Assembly: GCA_023409995.1 (NCBI GenBank)
Contig: JAEYQN010000031.1
Coordinates: 1-64,000, forward strand
Reading direction: 5' to 3'
Origin: Cyanobacteria bacterium OH_CBB_238
Lineage (GTDB): Bacteria > Cyanobacteriota > Vampirovibrionia > Gastranaerophilales > Gastranaerophilaceae
Length of the DNA: 64,000 nucleotides
Part shown: piece by piece, positions 1-9,060 of the stretch
Position numbering within the stretch: position 1 is the first letter of the stretch
How the letters are laid out: the number at the start of each line of letters is the position of its first letter
Position numbers and translations under genes: made by a program
The notes under the pieces: generated by a model
The model's database searches: none
Told to the model about the DNA's origin: nothing
The model's input: the letters and a program-made list of their open reading frames with translations, nothing else

Positions 1-66
1 GCTAAAGGGAGCAGACTGTAAATCTGCCGTCGCGAGACTACGGTGGTTCGAATCCACCCCTGCCCA
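1..66 (+). tRNA. tRNA-Tyr (GTA), 5' end outside window
   Basis: This is the 3' part of a class II tRNA. The anticodon stem-loop at 11-27 presents GTA at 18-20. It is followed by a long variable arm (about 28-41), a T arm at 42-58 with the TTCGAAT loop, and the acceptor strand ending at 65 with A66 as discriminator. The long variable arm plus GTA identifies tRNA-Tyr. The 5' acceptor strand and most of the D arm lie before the window. CCA is not encoded. Confidence 0.93.
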
Positions 67-89
67 AACTAAACCCTTTAAAGATATGA

Positions 90-161
90 GCCCTTGTGGC
101 GCAGAGGTAGCGCATTCCCTTGGTAAGGGAAAGGTCACGGGTTCAATTCCCGTCAAGGGCT
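90..161 (+). tRNA. tRNA-Thr (GGT)
   Basis: A complete 72-nt cloverleaf. The 7-bp acceptor pairs 90-96 with 154-160. The anticodon stem 115-119/127-131 holds GGT at 122-124, which reads ACC/ACT threonine codons. The T arm carries GGTTCAATTCC. It lies 23 nt after tRNA-Tyr and 67 nt before tuf, a tRNA-tuf arrangement seen in many bacteria. Co-transcription is therefore likely, with the tRNAs processed out of the tuf precursor. CCA is not encoded. Confidence 0.95.
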
Positions 162-228
162 ATTAGAACCTAATTTTTACTAGGCAATAAAATTTAAAAA
201 GTATATTACAGAAAAGGAGATTAATCTC

Positions 229-1437
229 ATGGCACGCGAAAAGTTTGAACGTAACAAACCGCACGTTAACATAGGTACAGTTGGTCACGTAGACCACGGT
301 AAAACTACGTTAACAGCTGCAATCACTTCTTGTATGGCTGCTGCTGGACAAGCACAAGCAAAAAAATTCGATGAAATCGATGCTGCTCCAGAAGAAAAAG
401 CAAGAGGTATAACCATTTCTACGGCTCACGTAGAATACGAAACAGTAGCAAGACACTATGCTCACGTTGACTGTCCTGGTCACGCGGACTATGTTAAAAA
501 CATGATCACAGGTGCTGCACAAATGGATGGCGGTATCTTGGTTATTTCAGCTACAGATGGTCCTATGCCACAAACTAGAGAACACATCTTGTTGGCAAGA
601 CAAGTTGGTGTACCTAGATTGGTTGTTTTCTTGAACAAATGTGATGCTGTGGATGATGAAGAATTACTAGATCTTGTTGAAATGGAAGCAAGAGAACTAT
701 TAACTTCATACGAATTTGATGGTGATAATATTCCTTTCATCAGAGGTTCAGCTCTTAAAGCTTTAGAAGCTGTACAAGCAAATGCTAAAGTTCAACGTGG
801 CGAAGATAAATGGGTTGATAAAATTTGGGAACTTATGGACGCAGTCGATGACTATATTCCAACTCCAGAACGTCAAATTGATCAACCATTCTTAATGCCA
901 ATAGAAGACGTTTTCTCTATTACAGGTCGTGGTACAGTTGCTACAGGACGTGTAGAAAGAGGAAAAGTTAAAGTTGGTCAAGAAGTTGAAATCGTTGGTT
1001 TTGGCGACACTAAAAAAACAACAGTTACTGGTGTTGAAATGTTCAGAAAACTTCTTGATGAAGGTTTAGCTGGTGATAACATTGGTGCTTTATTACGTGG
1101 TGTTGATAAAACTGAAATTCAAAGAGGTCAAGTATTGGCTGCTATCGGTTCTATTAAACCTCACACTAAATTTTCAGCTAACGTATATGTATTGACTAAA
1201 GAAGAAGGTGGTCGTCACACTCCTTTCTTCCCTGGATACAGACCTCAGTTCTACATCAGAACAACTGACGTTACTGGTTCAATCAAATTTGAAGGCGAAA
1301 TGATTATGCCTGGTGATAACGTTGTAATGGACGTTGAATTGATTGCTCCAGTTGCTATCGAACAAGGTATGAGATTCGCTATCAGAGAAGGCGGACGTAC
1401 TGTTGGAGCTGGTGTTGTTGATAAAATTATTCAATAA
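229..1437 (+). CDS. tuf: Elongation factor Tu
   Basis: EF-Tu is the GTPase that delivers aminoacyl-tRNA to the ribosomal A site. At 402 aa it has the family length. The G domain has the P-loop GHVDHGKT at residues 19-26, the switch I segment with [12 protein letters not shown] (G3) and NKCD (G4). Domains 2 and 3 follow, with the conserved C-terminal region containing GGRHTPFF and the VGAGVV ending. An AAAGGAG Shine-Dalgarno lies 9 nt before the ATG. The gene follows tRNA-Thr directly and ends before a strong hairpin terminator, so it is probably the last gene of a tRNA-tuf unit. Codon use is more GGT/CGT-rich than in its neighbours, as expected for a highly expressed gene. Confidence 0.99.
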   Translation: MAREKFERNKPHVNIGTVGHVDHGKTTLTAAITSCMAAAGQAQAKKFDEIDAAPEEKARGITISTAHVEYETVARHYAHVDCPGHADYVKNMITGAAQMDGGILVISATDGPMPQTREHILLARQVGVPRLVVFLNKCDAVDDEELLDLVEMEARELLTSYEFDGDNIPFIRGSALKALEAVQANAKVQRGEDKWVDKIWELMDAVDDYIPTPERQIDQPFLMPIEDVFSITGRGTVATGRVERGKVKVGQEVEIVGFGDTKKTTVTGVEMFRKLLDEGLAGDNIGALLRGVDKTEIQRGQVLAAIGSIKPHTKFSANVYVLTKEEGGRHTPFFPGYRPQFYIRTTDVTGSIKFEGEMIMPGDNVVMDVELIAPVAIEQGMRFAIREGGRTVGAGVVDKIIQ

Positions 1438-1454
1438 TAATTTTTAAATAGAAA

Positions 1455-1485
1455 AAGAGCTGATTTTAAGTCAGCTCTTTTTTTT
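1455..1485 (+). terminator. Rho-independent terminator after tuf
   Basis: A 9-bp perfect stem (AAGAGCTGA at 1455-1463 pairing with TCAGCTCTT at 1471-1479) with a 7-nt loop and an uninterrupted T run to 1485. It lies 17 nt after the tuf stop codon. Confidence 0.93.
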
Positions 1486-1534
1486 GTCTATATTCCTTAC
1501 TACATTTATATTTAGCTTAATTTTTGTTAAAAAT

Positions 1535-1563
1535 TTGTCTTCAATTAATAAATAAACTATCAT
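1535..1563 (+). promoter_or_regulatory. Putative sigma-70 type promoter for the two-component operon
   Basis: TTGTCT at 1535-1540, a 17-nt spacer, then TATCAT at 1558-1563. It lies 27 nt before the ATG of the kinase gene and just after the tuf terminator. Found by eye from consensus only. Confidence 0.45.
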
Positions 1564-1590
1564 TTTAATAGGTAAATTGTTGAGAATATC

Positions 1591-3144
1591 ATGGAAAAGA
1601 CTAATAAGATATTAATTTTAGATGACGAAGTGCTTGTAACAGCATCACTAAAGGCTCTTTTTGAGATAGAAGGCTATACTGATATTTTTGATTTTAACTC
1701 CCCATTAGATGCATTAACTTTTTTGGAATCTAATACTCCAGATGTTATAATTTCGGATTTTATAATGCCTGACATGAATGGACTACAGTTTCTCAAAGAG
1801 GCAAAAAGGTATTGTCCAGATGTGAGCTTATTGTTATTGACAGGGTATGCAGACAAAGAAAATGCAATACGTGCTATTAATGAGGTTGGGCTATATAAAT
1901 ATATAGAAAAACCTTGGAATAATGATGATTTAATTTTAAATATTAAAAATGCCATAGAACGAACAAACTTAATTCTAGAATTGAAAGATAAAGTTGTAAA
2001 ATTGAAATGTGCTAATGATCAGCTTAAAGTTTATAATGAATCTTTAGAAGGACTTGTGTCTGTAAGAACTTCAGAGTTGCGAAAATCAAATGACAAATTA
2101 AATGCTATTATAAATAATTGTGCAGATGGAATTGTGATTTTTAATTCAAAAGGACAAGTCATTTCTGCAAATCCGGCTTGTGAAGATCTTTTTGGTTTGT
2201 CTGAGCAGTTACTCATTTCAAAAACTATTACAGAGTTGTTCTTTACAAGTAACCTGACATTGTTGCAGGGTATATTTAGCAACTTTGATGATAAATTTAT
2301 CAGAGACATAAGCCTACAAAATTTTGTTAATGGATCTCTATTGCCAGTTGAAATAAGTTTTGCTTGTGTCCACAGTGATGAACATGATGAAAAACTCTTT
2401 GTAAGTGTAATTAGGGATGTTAGTGTTCAAAAAGAAATGGAAAGATTAAGAGATGATTTTATTGCCACCCTTACTCATGATCTCAGAACGCCCTTACTTG
2501 CAGCTATTCAGACTTTGCAATTTTTCCTAGACGGATCACTTGGTGATTTACAAGATAAACAACAACTTCTTTTGCAAACTATGCGAAAAAGTAATCAAGA
2601 TATGTTGGGGCTAGTAAATGCCCTTTTAGAAGTATACAAATATGAATCAGGAAAATTGCAACTTTTAAAATCGATTTTTAATATAAATGAAATGATTCAG
2701 CATTGTACTAATGAGATTTCATCGCTTGCGCACAGCAAAAATATTGCAGTTTCGCTAGAAATTGATTCTACTTTGGATATAGATATATATGCAGATAAAA
2801 ATGAAATTAGACGCGTTTTAATGAATTTTATTGGTAATGCAATAAATTACACAAATGCGGATGGCAAAGTGTCTATAAAGACACAATTGCAAGATAAAGA
2901 TTTAATTGTGTCAGTTAGAGATAATGGTATAGGAATTGATAAATCTGATATTCCAAAATTATTTAATAGGTTTTCTCAAGGGACAAGTCAACGTCGCTCT
3001 GCGAGCACAGGACTTGGGCTTTATTTGTCAAAACAAATAATTGAGGCACATGGTGGTAAAGTTTGGTTAGAGAGTGATAGAGGCAAAGGTAGTGAATTTT
3101 CGTTTGTATTACTTGATGTCGCTGTAGTTAAGGATAGAGTGTAA
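1591..3144 (+). CDS. Receiver-PAS-histidine kinase
   Basis: A cytoplasmic sensor kinase of 517 aa with no membrane segment. Residues 5-125 form a CheY-like receiver with acidic pair D11/D12, phosphoacceptor D56 in ISDFIMPD and the conserved lysine in IEKPW. A coiled linker of about 125-170 leads into a PAS domain (about 170-285). The dimerisation/phosphoacceptor domain has H296 in THDLRTP. The ATPase domain shows N, G1 (DNGIGID) and G2 (GLGLYL) boxes. Having the receiver in front of the kinase suggests its activity is set by an upstream phosphodonor. It overlaps the next response-regulator gene by 1 nt (TAATG), so that regulator is the likely partner. The signal sensed is not evident. Confidence 0.9.
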   Translation: MEKTNKILILDDEVLVTASLKALFEIEGYTDIFDFNSPLDALTFLESNTPDVIISDFIMPDMNGLQFLKEAKRYCPDVSLLLLTGYADKENAIRAINEVGLYKYIEKPWNNDDLILNIKNAIERTNLILELKDKVVKLKCANDQLKVYNESLEGLVSVRTSELRKSNDKLNAIINNCADGIVIFNSKGQVISANPACEDLFGLSEQLLISKTITELFFTSNLTLLQGIFSNFDDKFIRDISLQNFVNGSLLPVEISFACVHSDEHDEKLFVSVIRDVSVQKEMERLRDDFIATLTHDLRTPLLAAIQTLQFFLDGSLGDLQDKQQLLLQTMRKSNQDMLGLVNALLEVYKYESGKLQLLKSIFNINEMIQHCTNEISSLAHSKNIAVSLEIDSTLDIDIYADKNEIRRVLMNFIGNAINYTNADGKVSIKTQLQDKDLIVSVRDNGIGIDKSDIPKLFNRFSQGTSQRRSASTGLGLYLSKQIIEAHGGKVWLESDRGKGSEFSFVLLDVAVVKDRV

Positions 3145-3827
3145 TGAGCCCAAAAGTTCGTGTTTTATTAGTTGAAGATCATACTATGACAAGGTTAGGT
3201 TTGTCATTAGTTCTTGCGAAGTCAGAAAATGTTGAACTTGTTGCTGAAGCAGAAGATGGTAAGCAAGGTGTTGAGCTGGCAAAGTCTCTTTTACCTGATG
3301 TTATTCTTATGGATATAGGCTTGCCCAATATTGATGGAATTGAAGCTACAAGGCAAGTTAAAGACGCAAACTTGCACTCTAAAGTTCTTATTTTTACCTC
3401 CAGAGAGTCTGAAGATGATGTGTTTTCGGCGCTTGCAGCTGGAGCTGATGGCTACATCATGAAAGGGGCAACAGAGTTGCAAATTTTAGCAGCTATTATT
3501 GCTGTTTCAGAAGGAACTGCGTGGCTAGATCCAGCTATTGCCAGATTAGTTTTGTCGAGTGTGCAGCGTCAAAGTATAGTTCAAACGCCTCAGGTAGATG
3601 TCCCATCAGTTACTCTTTACAAGCAAAAAAATACTTTTGGCCTTACCGAGAGAGAACTTGAGGTTCTGGGACTTATAGTGGATGGATTATCTAATCCTCA
3701 AATTGCTGAGAAATTGGTAATCACGAGGGCCACAGCAAAGGCGCATGTTCACAGTATTTTGCAGAAATTGTATGTGGCAGATAGAACACAGGCTGCAGTT
3801 TATGCTATGAGAGAAGGGCTTGTGTAA
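3144..3827 (+). CDS. NarL/LuxR-family response regulator
   Basis: A DNA-binding response regulator of 227 aa. The N-terminal receiver (1-125) has acidic residues E11/D12, phosphoacceptor D57 in LMDIGLP, and the T/S and K positions (FTSRE, MKGA). The LuxR-type helix-turn-helix covers about 165-227 with LTEREVEVL-like sequence, the NPQIAEKL turn and TAKAHVHSILQKL recognition helix. Its start codon overlaps the kinase stop, and the next gene begins 2 nt after its stop, so the three genes form one operon. Its targets are unknown; the co-transcribed exported protein may belong to the same response. Confidence 0.92.
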   Translation: MSPKVRVLLVEDHTMTRLGLSLVLAKSENVELVAEAEDGKQGVELAKSLLPDVILMDIGLPNIDGIEATRQVKDANLHSKVLIFTSRESEDDVFSALAAGADGYIMKGATELQILAAIIAVSEGTAWLDPAIARLVLSSVQRQSIVQTPQVDVPSVTLYKQKNTFGLTERELEVLGLIVDGLSNPQIAEKLVITRATAKAHVHSILQKLYVADRTQAAVYAMREGLV

Positions 3828-3829
3828 GC

Positions 3830-4894
3830 ATGCAGATGACACGATTTCTTATTGTGTTGTTTTTTCTTCTTACTCAGTTAGTTGAGATATCACAAGCTGC
3901 GGGGTATGCTCTTATGCAGGATACACCTAAACAGGATTCTTTTATTAAAAAGGCTGTTTACAAAGTGTCTTCTAAGGCGGTTAAAGGAATATCGTCTCCA
4001 TTTATTAAAGTTAAACATAAAGTAGTTAAGCCAAATAAAAATAAATACGAAAACATTAAAAATAATGCTCCTAGGTCTTATGAGGACTATATTACGATGA
4101 CTCAGGACGTAAAACGTATTGATATAAAATTACCACAGCCAGCAATAACAAAAGATGAAAAAATTATTGATATTCCTGATCCAAGGTTGAGGATAGTTAA
4201 ATATAATGTTCCTCCAGGGGCAAAGAATATTAATCTTTCAGAATTATTTGAAAATAGAAAAGTAAAATCAGATGGAGTTTTGTCCCCAGACGCGACAAAA
4301 ATGGCATACTCAGAAGCTTATTATTATCCTGGACAAAATCAAATTACTTCTGAACTTTTTCTAATCAACGTTAAAAAATTATCTTCACTTCAAGATACCA
4401 TATCAAATGCACATGAAATCCAGCGTGAGCAGGAGCCACTGTTGTCTACAGACTTTAATTCTACAGAAAAAGGTGCATTAAAGACATTAATTGTAGTCGA
4501 TTGGTCAAAGGATGGAAACAAAATTGCTATAAAGGAAAAAATTGGGTCAACTATAGATGGGGTTTGGAAAACAAATTTGTGGGTTTACGATTTTCAAACA
4601 AAGCATCCAAAACAATTAAATGAAGTTCGTGAGGCCATAAAATATTGGTGGAAAGCTAATAATAATTTAGATTTAACAGATTATATGTGGGATATTTTTC
4701 CTGTCGGCTGGGACTCTAAATATCCTGATAGGATTATTGTATATGCTTTTGCTTACACGACAAACCGCCCTAAGTTTTTAGGTACTTGGAGTATTGATTA
4801 TCGCGGTTCTCGTTCTGAACTCTTGTCTGTAGATGATACAAATTTTGAAATATCACCAAATGGTTATGCCCTAAAAATGGTAATACGTGAATAA
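3830..4894 (+). CDS. Exported beta-propeller-like (TolB/PD40-like) protein of unknown function
   Basis: A 354-aa protein with an N-terminal signal peptide (hydrophobic residues about 5-18, cleavage likely near QAA at 22-24). A basic linker is followed by segments that look like PD40/WD40-type propeller blades: SPDATKMAYSEA near 152-163 and WSKDGNKIAIKE near 225-236, each followed by a hydrophobic strand. I do not recognise a specific family. It starts 2 nt after the response-regulator stop, so it is co-transcribed with the two-component pair and may be a periplasmic or surface partner. It ends 4 nt before a convergent gene, with no clear terminator between. A second ATG at 3836 is an equally plausible start. 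Confidence 0.6.
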   Translation: MQMTRFLIVLFFLLTQLVEISQAAGYALMQDTPKQDSFIKKAVYKVSSKAVKGISSPFIKVKHKVVKPNKNKYENIKNNAPRSYEDYITMTQDVKRIDIKLPQPAITKDEKIIDIPDPRLRIVKYNVPPGAKNINLSELFENRKVKSDGVLSPDATKMAYSEAYYYPGQNQITSELFLINVKKLSSLQDTISNAHEIQREQEPLLSTDFNSTEKGALKTLIVVDWSKDGNKIAIKEKIGSTIDGVWKTNLWVYDFQTKHPKQLNEVREAIKYWWKANNNLDLTDYMWDIFPVGWDSKYPDRIIVYAFAYTTNRPKFLGTWSIDYRGSRSELLSVDDTNFEISPNGYALKMVIRE

Positions 4895-4898
4895 TTAA

Positions 4899-5447
4899 CT
4901 ACTTAATAAGAGCTTGTAATTCTTTAAATTTAGGATGCCTTGCGCTACCTAGCAATTCAAATAACACCATTTCAACGCAAGTAATTACAGCCCCAGCAGA
5001 TTCTAATCTTTCGATTGCTAATTTAAATTCATATTTACTACGTGATGCACAGGCATCTTTAACAATAAAAACTTCATATCCTGCATTTATTAAGTCAAGT
5101 GCTGTTTGCAATACGCAAATATGGGTTTCTATGCCACTAAGTATGATTTGTTTTTTGTTGGTTGCATCAATAAAGCCTTTTATCTCATTTTTTTCATAGG
5201 CGCTAAATGTAACTTTTTCTTCGAATTTAGTTTCTGGTGCCAATTTGCTTTTTATTTCATTTACAGTATTTCCTAAGCCTTGAGGATATTGTTCAGTAAT
5301 GAGAGTTGGTATATTTAAGGAATTTGAAACTGCAGCTAGAATTGTAGTTTTATCAACAATGATGCATTTCTCCAACATATTTACCAATTTTTCTTGAACA
5401 TCAATTATTAATAATTGTGCATTATCAGCTATAAGTTTTCTAGACAT
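4899..5447 (-). CDS. Isochorismatase-like cysteine hydrolase
   Basis: A 182-aa protein of the isochorismatase/nicotinamidase superfamily. The catalytic triad is visible: Asp in LLIIDVQE, Lys in EEKVTFSAY and Cys in SGIETHICVLQ, followed by the ALDLINAGYEVFIVKDAC strand. The family contains nicotinamidases, ureidoacrylate hydrolases and uncharacterised YcaC-like hydrolases, and the substrate cannot be told from sequence. I use the ATG at 5447 because GGGGAGAA lies just upstream; the in-frame ATG at 5462 has no Shine-Dalgarno. It overlaps the end of the upstream TIM-barrel gene by 8 nt, which suggests translational coupling. Confidence 0.85.
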   Translation of the reverse strand: MSRKLIADNAQLLIIDVQEKLVNMLEKCIIVDKTTILAAVSNSLNIPTLITEQYPQGLGNTVNEIKSKLAPETKFEEKVTFSAYEKNEIKGFIDATNKKQIILSGIETHICVLQTALDLINAGYEVFIVKDACASRSKYEFKLAIERLESAGAVITCVEMVLFELLGSARHPKFKELQALIK

Positions 5448-6228
5448 GTGTTTTCTCCCCATTTACTTTTTTGTAATAATCTAAACTTTCAATTAAATTT
5501 TGTTTTTCGAACATTTCAAAAACAATAATTGGATTAAATTGTTGTTTTTTTAGTTCAGTAAAAACTTTATCAAAGTTTATTGTTCCTTTCAAGAGACTGT
5601 TGTGTTCGTCATCTTCTCCACAATTATTATGAATATGCATGTGGTGCAATCTTGATGAATAAGATTTTATCCACTCATCTACTGAGTAATTAGAAAATAA
5701 GTTAGCATGTCCTGTATCCAGTGATGCTTTTAAATTTGGGGAATTAACCCCATCAATGAGATTGGTTATCATTGATGGAATTCTCTCATGCACATTTTCC
5801 ATAACAGCCATTATTCCTTCATCTTCAAATTCTTTTATAAATCTAGACCAAAATTTAATGGAAGCATCAAGGAATTGTTCTTGCGAACCTTTATGCTTCA
5901 TCCCTTTGTTGCCTGTATGAAATACTACAATATTTGCACCTATCTCTTTAGCTGCTCTTAGTGATTGTTTGTGACGTTTTTCTGTTATTTCTCTTATTTC
6001 AGGATCCCTACTTCCTGGGGAAAGATCAGAAAACATTGCGTGCAAGGATTTATAACCTTTAAAAAAACTAATTTCATCTTTCATTTGTTTTAATATTAAT
6101 TCGAAATCAGTTGTAATATTTTTAAAATTTGGGAATCGACTAATTTCAATTCCAAGCCCTAACTCTTCTGCTAAAACTGCTGATTCTTTTATACTTCGAG
6201 TTATTGAAGATGATAGTAAAATGTTCAT
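5440..6228 (-). CDS. Sugar phosphate isomerase/epimerase-like TIM-barrel protein
   Basis: A 262-aa protein of the xylose isomerase-like TIM-barrel superfamily (AP endonuclease family 2 fold). Metal-ligand type motifs are present: VFHTGNKG, MENVHER, SLDTGHANLF and MHIHNNCGEDDEH, with a terminal VFEMFE. These give the Glu/Asp/His set that binds a divalent metal in the family. The substrate is unknown. Translation is coupled to the isochorismatase-like gene downstream, so the two may act in one catabolic step series. The Shine-Dalgarno before the ATG is weak. Confidence 0.78.
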   Translation of the reverse strand: MNILLSSSITRSIKESAVLAEELGLGIEISRFPNFKNITTDFELILKQMKDEISFFKGYKSLHAMFSDLSPGSRDPEIREITEKRHKQSLRAAKEIGANIVVFHTGNKGMKHKGSQEQFLDASIKFWSRFIKEFEDEGIMAVMENVHERIPSMITNLIDGVNSPNLKASLDTGHANLFSNYSVDEWIKSYSSRLHHMHIHNNCGEDDEHNSLLKGTINFDKVFTELKKQQFNPIIVFEMFEKQNLIESLDYYKKVNGEKTHV

Positions 6229-6284
6229 TTAAGTCTACTTTCTACCAACATTGTAGCTTAAAAAATTATTTGGTGCATTAGTTG

Positions 6285-7541
6285 CTATTGATCAATTTCG
6301 TTTGAATGTTCTTGAAACTCAGCTACCATCTCTCTCAAAATACTTTCAAGTTTAACTGTTGTCAGTTCAGAAATGTCCAACATTATGCGTTTGCTTGACG
6401 TTTCTTTTCCAATTTTATTTTTTATTTCAATATTTATCTTTGAATACCCTGGATACTTGATAGTTAGGGTACTATTATTTTCTCCTCTAGAAAGAGAAAA
6501 ATAGCTGCTGCTTTCACTTATTTCTTGTTTAATGATTGTTTCAAAAAGTTTTTCAGATAGTGATGTTTGAATTTGATAGAATAGCGGTGCAACTACTTTA
6601 TTGAACCTTTTTAGAAATAATTGTTTAAACATTTTAAAATTAGTTTCTTTTAGCTTAGATTTATCTATCCATTGTTCATTTGTTGATTGATTAGGTTTGC
6701 TGTTAACAAATATTAATTGGTTACCTTTTATAATTGCTTCACTCAATGCTGCTGATGTTATTTTTTCTAATACATCAAATTTTGAAGAATTTATAATTGA
6801 TGCTGCTGCAGAAATGGAGTAGTTGTTAATAAGGTTATTTTGTATTTTTTGAAATACAGCTTTTGCACCCTCCATGCTTGTATTTTTTAATATAATATAA
6901 AATCTATTATCTTTGGCGAAACCAACAATGTCAGACTTTCTGAGTGTTTTTTTTAAAATTGAGCCTAAAAATATTTGCTGTAAAGAGGTCTTGCAGTGTA
7001 CATCAGCCGAAAGAATCACAAAAATAGATTCATTATCTTTTGTGTGCAATTTTTCTACTTCTGTTTTAAATATTTTTTCTGAAAACAATTTAGTATAAAA
7101 ACCAGTATCTACATCTATTGCTCCAAGATCATTTAAAAGAGAGGTTTTCGATTCTAGCTCATTTATTAACTGGTACTTTTTTAAGTTCCACATTATCCTT
7201 ATCGCAATTTCGCCTGATGATTGTTCTAGATTAATGTAGTCATCTGCACCGTAATCAAAAATATCACCTAAAAGTGATTCGTTGCAGTGTTCTGATGCAA
7301 AAACTATTGGTGTATTATTAAACTTTTGATGAAATCTTAGTTTCTGTACTATTGTTGTGCTCTCAATTTTATTCCCAATTACTATAATTAATTCTGGCGT
7401 ATAATTTGGAATTTTTTCTAGGGCCTCGTTGTATTTTAATGTTGTTATTTTATCGATATTTCTAGATAGCAATATCTTGTATTCTAATTGTTTTGCATTT
7501 GCATATTCATTTGAAATTATAAAAACATTGCTGTTTTTCAA
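6285..7541 (-). CDS. Degenerate receiver plus degenerate GGDEF protein
   Basis: About 418 aa. The first 120 residues have the alternating pattern of a response-regulator receiver (LIIVIGNKIES, PIVFASEH, FDYGADDYI), but the phosphoacceptor Asp is replaced. Residues about 140-260 look like a GGDEF domain (DTGFYTKLFSEKIF; SDIVGFAKDNRFYIIL). The GGDEF signature itself is gone (FAKDNRF in its place), so cyclase activity is unlikely. The C-terminal 150 residues match nothing I know. The chosen start is TTG at 7541, preceded by GGAG with 6-nt spacing; an in-frame TTG at 7553 lacks a Shine-Dalgarno. It begins 16 nt after the mgtE stop and is probably co-transcribed with it. It could be a c-di-GMP- or protein-binding regulator. 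Confidence 0.6.
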   Translation of the reverse strand: MKNSNVFIISNEYANAKQLEYKILLSRNIDKITTLKYNEALEKIPNYTPELIIVIGNKIESTTIVQKLRFHQKFNNTPIVFASEHCNESLLGDIFDYGADDYINLEQSSGEIAIRIMWNLKKYQLINELESKTSLLNDLGAIDVDTGFYTKLFSEKIFKTEVEKLHTKDNESIFVILSADVHCKTSLQQIFLGSILKKTLRKSDIVGFAKDNRFYIILKNTSMEGAKAVFQKIQNNLINNYSISAAASIINSSKFDVLEKITSAALSEAIIKGNQLIFVNSKPNQSTNEQWIDKSKLKETNFKMFKQLFLKRFNKVVAPLFYQIQTSLSEKLFETIIKQEISESSSYFSLSRGENNSTLTIKYPGYSKINIEIKNKIGKETSSKRIMLDISELTTVKLESILREMVAEFQEHSNEIDQ

Positions 7542-7557
7542 AGTTGTCTCCAATATG

Positions 7558-8922
7558 TTAAAGCTTAATTAAAAATATGGTTACCAACGTGAAGTAAATG
7601 GCCAGTCCAAGAACATCTATAGTAGTTGCTATAACTGGTCCAGATGCAATAGCTGGATCTATCTTCAGTTTTTTAAGCACAAATGGTGCTATTGCTCCAA
7701 GCAGAGTTGCCATAGTCATATTTATTGCCATTGCGCTCCCCACTACTACTCCCAGTTCGATATTATATTGCCATTTCCAAGTTACAGCCATTACTAGCAG
7801 TCCAAAAGAGATTCCTATTGATAGCCCAACTCTAAGTTCTCTAAATATGTGATGGAAAGCAGATTTTAAGCTTACTTGTCCTGTTGATAAACCACGAACC
7901 ATAAGAGTAATACTTTGTGTTCCAATATTGCCTCCAAGTCCGGCAAGAAGAGGCATGAAAATTGCAATTATTGGGATAGCATGTAAGGTAGCTTCAAATC
8001 TTTCTGCAACATTAACAGCTATAAATTCTCCAAAAAGAGTAATAAGTAACCAGGGAGTTCTTGCTTTTATTGCATTAATTGTACTTCCGGTTAATATTTC
8101 ATCTTCATCTACAATGCTTGTATTGATACCAGAAGATGTATAGATTTCATCAGTAGTTTCTTCTTCTATGATATCTTGAACATCATCCCAAGTTATCATT
8201 CCTTTCAGCCTGTTATATAAATCAACAACAGGTAATGCGCTATACTGGTATTTTGTAAATACATCTGCAACAGCATCTTGAGGATCATCTATTTGTAGCT
8301 TAACAATATCTCGGGTCATTATCTCTTCAACTTTTGTTTTGTAGGGTTTTGTTAACAGTGCTCTTAAACTTACTACTCCAAGCAAATGTTTTTGATTATC
8401 AATTACATACAAATAATAGAGCTCTACATCATCTTTTTCAGCTCTAATTTTGATAAATGATAGTACGTCTTCTACCCTCATATCTTTGTTAACAGTCAAA
8501 ACGTTAGGGGTCATTATACCCCCGGCCGAGTCTTCTTTATACGCTAATAGTTCTCTAATTTCTGACGATATTTTTGCAGGAAGTTTACTCAAGTAAGCTT
8601 CTGACTCGTCTTCTTCCAAGCCTGCAAGTACATCTGCTATTTCATCATGAGGCATTTTCATTATGAGTTTGGATGCATATTCCTCACCAATTTCTGATAA
8701 AATTTCAACCTGGTATTGAGGTTGAAGATATTCTATTATTTCTGCTGCTTTTTCTTCAGCTATACTTTTAAAAGCAGTTAATCTTTCTTCTGCTGATAAT
8801 TCTTGCAAAATTTCCGCTAAGTCAGCACTATGATAGCTGTCCAGTATAACCTTCAGTTGGTCATAATTCTCAGCATCTATCATCTCGTTAATTCTGTCTA
8901 GAATGTTTTCGATATTGAGCAT
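7558..8922 (-). CDS. mgtE: Magnesium transporter MgtE
   Basis: A 454-aa Mg2+ channel/transporter. It has the N-terminal superhelical MgtE_N domain (about 25-130), a CBS-domain pair (about 135-260; GGIMTPNVL, VEEIMTRDIV, ALPVVDLYNRLKGMIT), the plug helix and a five-helix membrane domain (about 290-454). The last includes the pore segment MPLLAGLGGNIGTQS and an acidic conserved GAIAPF region. The family senses cytoplasmic Mg2+ through the N and CBS domains and gates inner-membrane uptake. AAAAGGA precedes the ATG. A TATAAT box 22-27 nt upstream suggests its own promoter and a short leader, too short for an M-box riboswitch. Confidence 0.95.
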   Translation of the reverse strand: MLNIENILDRINEMIDAENYDQLKVILDSYHSADLAEILQELSAEERLTAFKSIAEEKAAEIIEYLQPQYQVEILSEIGEEYASKLIMKMPHDEIADVLAGLEEDESEAYLSKLPAKISSEIRELLAYKEDSAGGIMTPNVLTVNKDMRVEDVLSFIKIRAEKDDVELYYLYVIDNQKHLLGVVSLRALLTKPYKTKVEEIMTRDIVKLQIDDPQDAVADVFTKYQYSALPVVDLYNRLKGMITWDDVQDIIEEETTDEIYTSSGINTSIVDEDEILTGSTINAIKARTPWLLITLFGEFIAVNVAERFEATLHAIPIIAIFMPLLAGLGGNIGTQSITLMVRGLSTGQVSLKSAFHHIFRELRVGLSIGISFGLLVMAVTWKWQYNIELGVVVGSAMAINMTMATLLGAIAPFVLKKLKIDPAIASGPVIATTIDVLGLAIYFTLVTIFLIKL

Positions 8923-8943
8923 AGCACTATCCTTTTCAGAGTG

Positions 8944-8972
8944 ATTATAACTTAAACCAGAGTTGTTGTATA
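8944..8972 (-). promoter_or_regulatory. Putative mgtE promoter
   Basis: On the minus strand, TATACA (8972-8967) and a perfect TATAAT (8949-8944) are 17 nt apart. The -10 box lies 21 nt before the mgtE ATG. The -35 match is only partial. Confidence 0.45.
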
Positions 8973-9026
8973 TCCTTCTTTTTTTCCATTTGTAACGATT
9001 GTAACAACTTTCTATAAATTTGAAAT

Positions 9027-9054
9027 TTGAATAAAAGTATATACTTTGTATATA
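9027..9054 (+). promoter_or_regulatory. Putative promoter of a small RNA
   Basis: TTGAAT at 9027-9032, a 16-nt spacer and TATATA at 9049-9054 on the plus strand. No coding sequence starts downstream before the terminator at 9145-9168. The region is AT-rich, so chance matches are possible. Confidence 0.35.
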
Positions 9055-9060
9055 TGTAAG

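Noticed and set aside
310-740. Antisense reading frames inside tuf
   Set aside because: They lie wholly within the highly conserved tuf gene, have no Shine-Dalgarno and show unusual composition; shadows of tuf codons.
8923-8960. M-box magnesium riboswitch before mgtE
   Set aside because: The predicted leader is only about 15 nt; the region lacks the long conserved helices of M-box RNA.
8987-9008. Tandem TTGTAAC units upstream of mgtE
   Set aside because: Two short copies in an AT-rich intergenic region; no palindrome or known operator.
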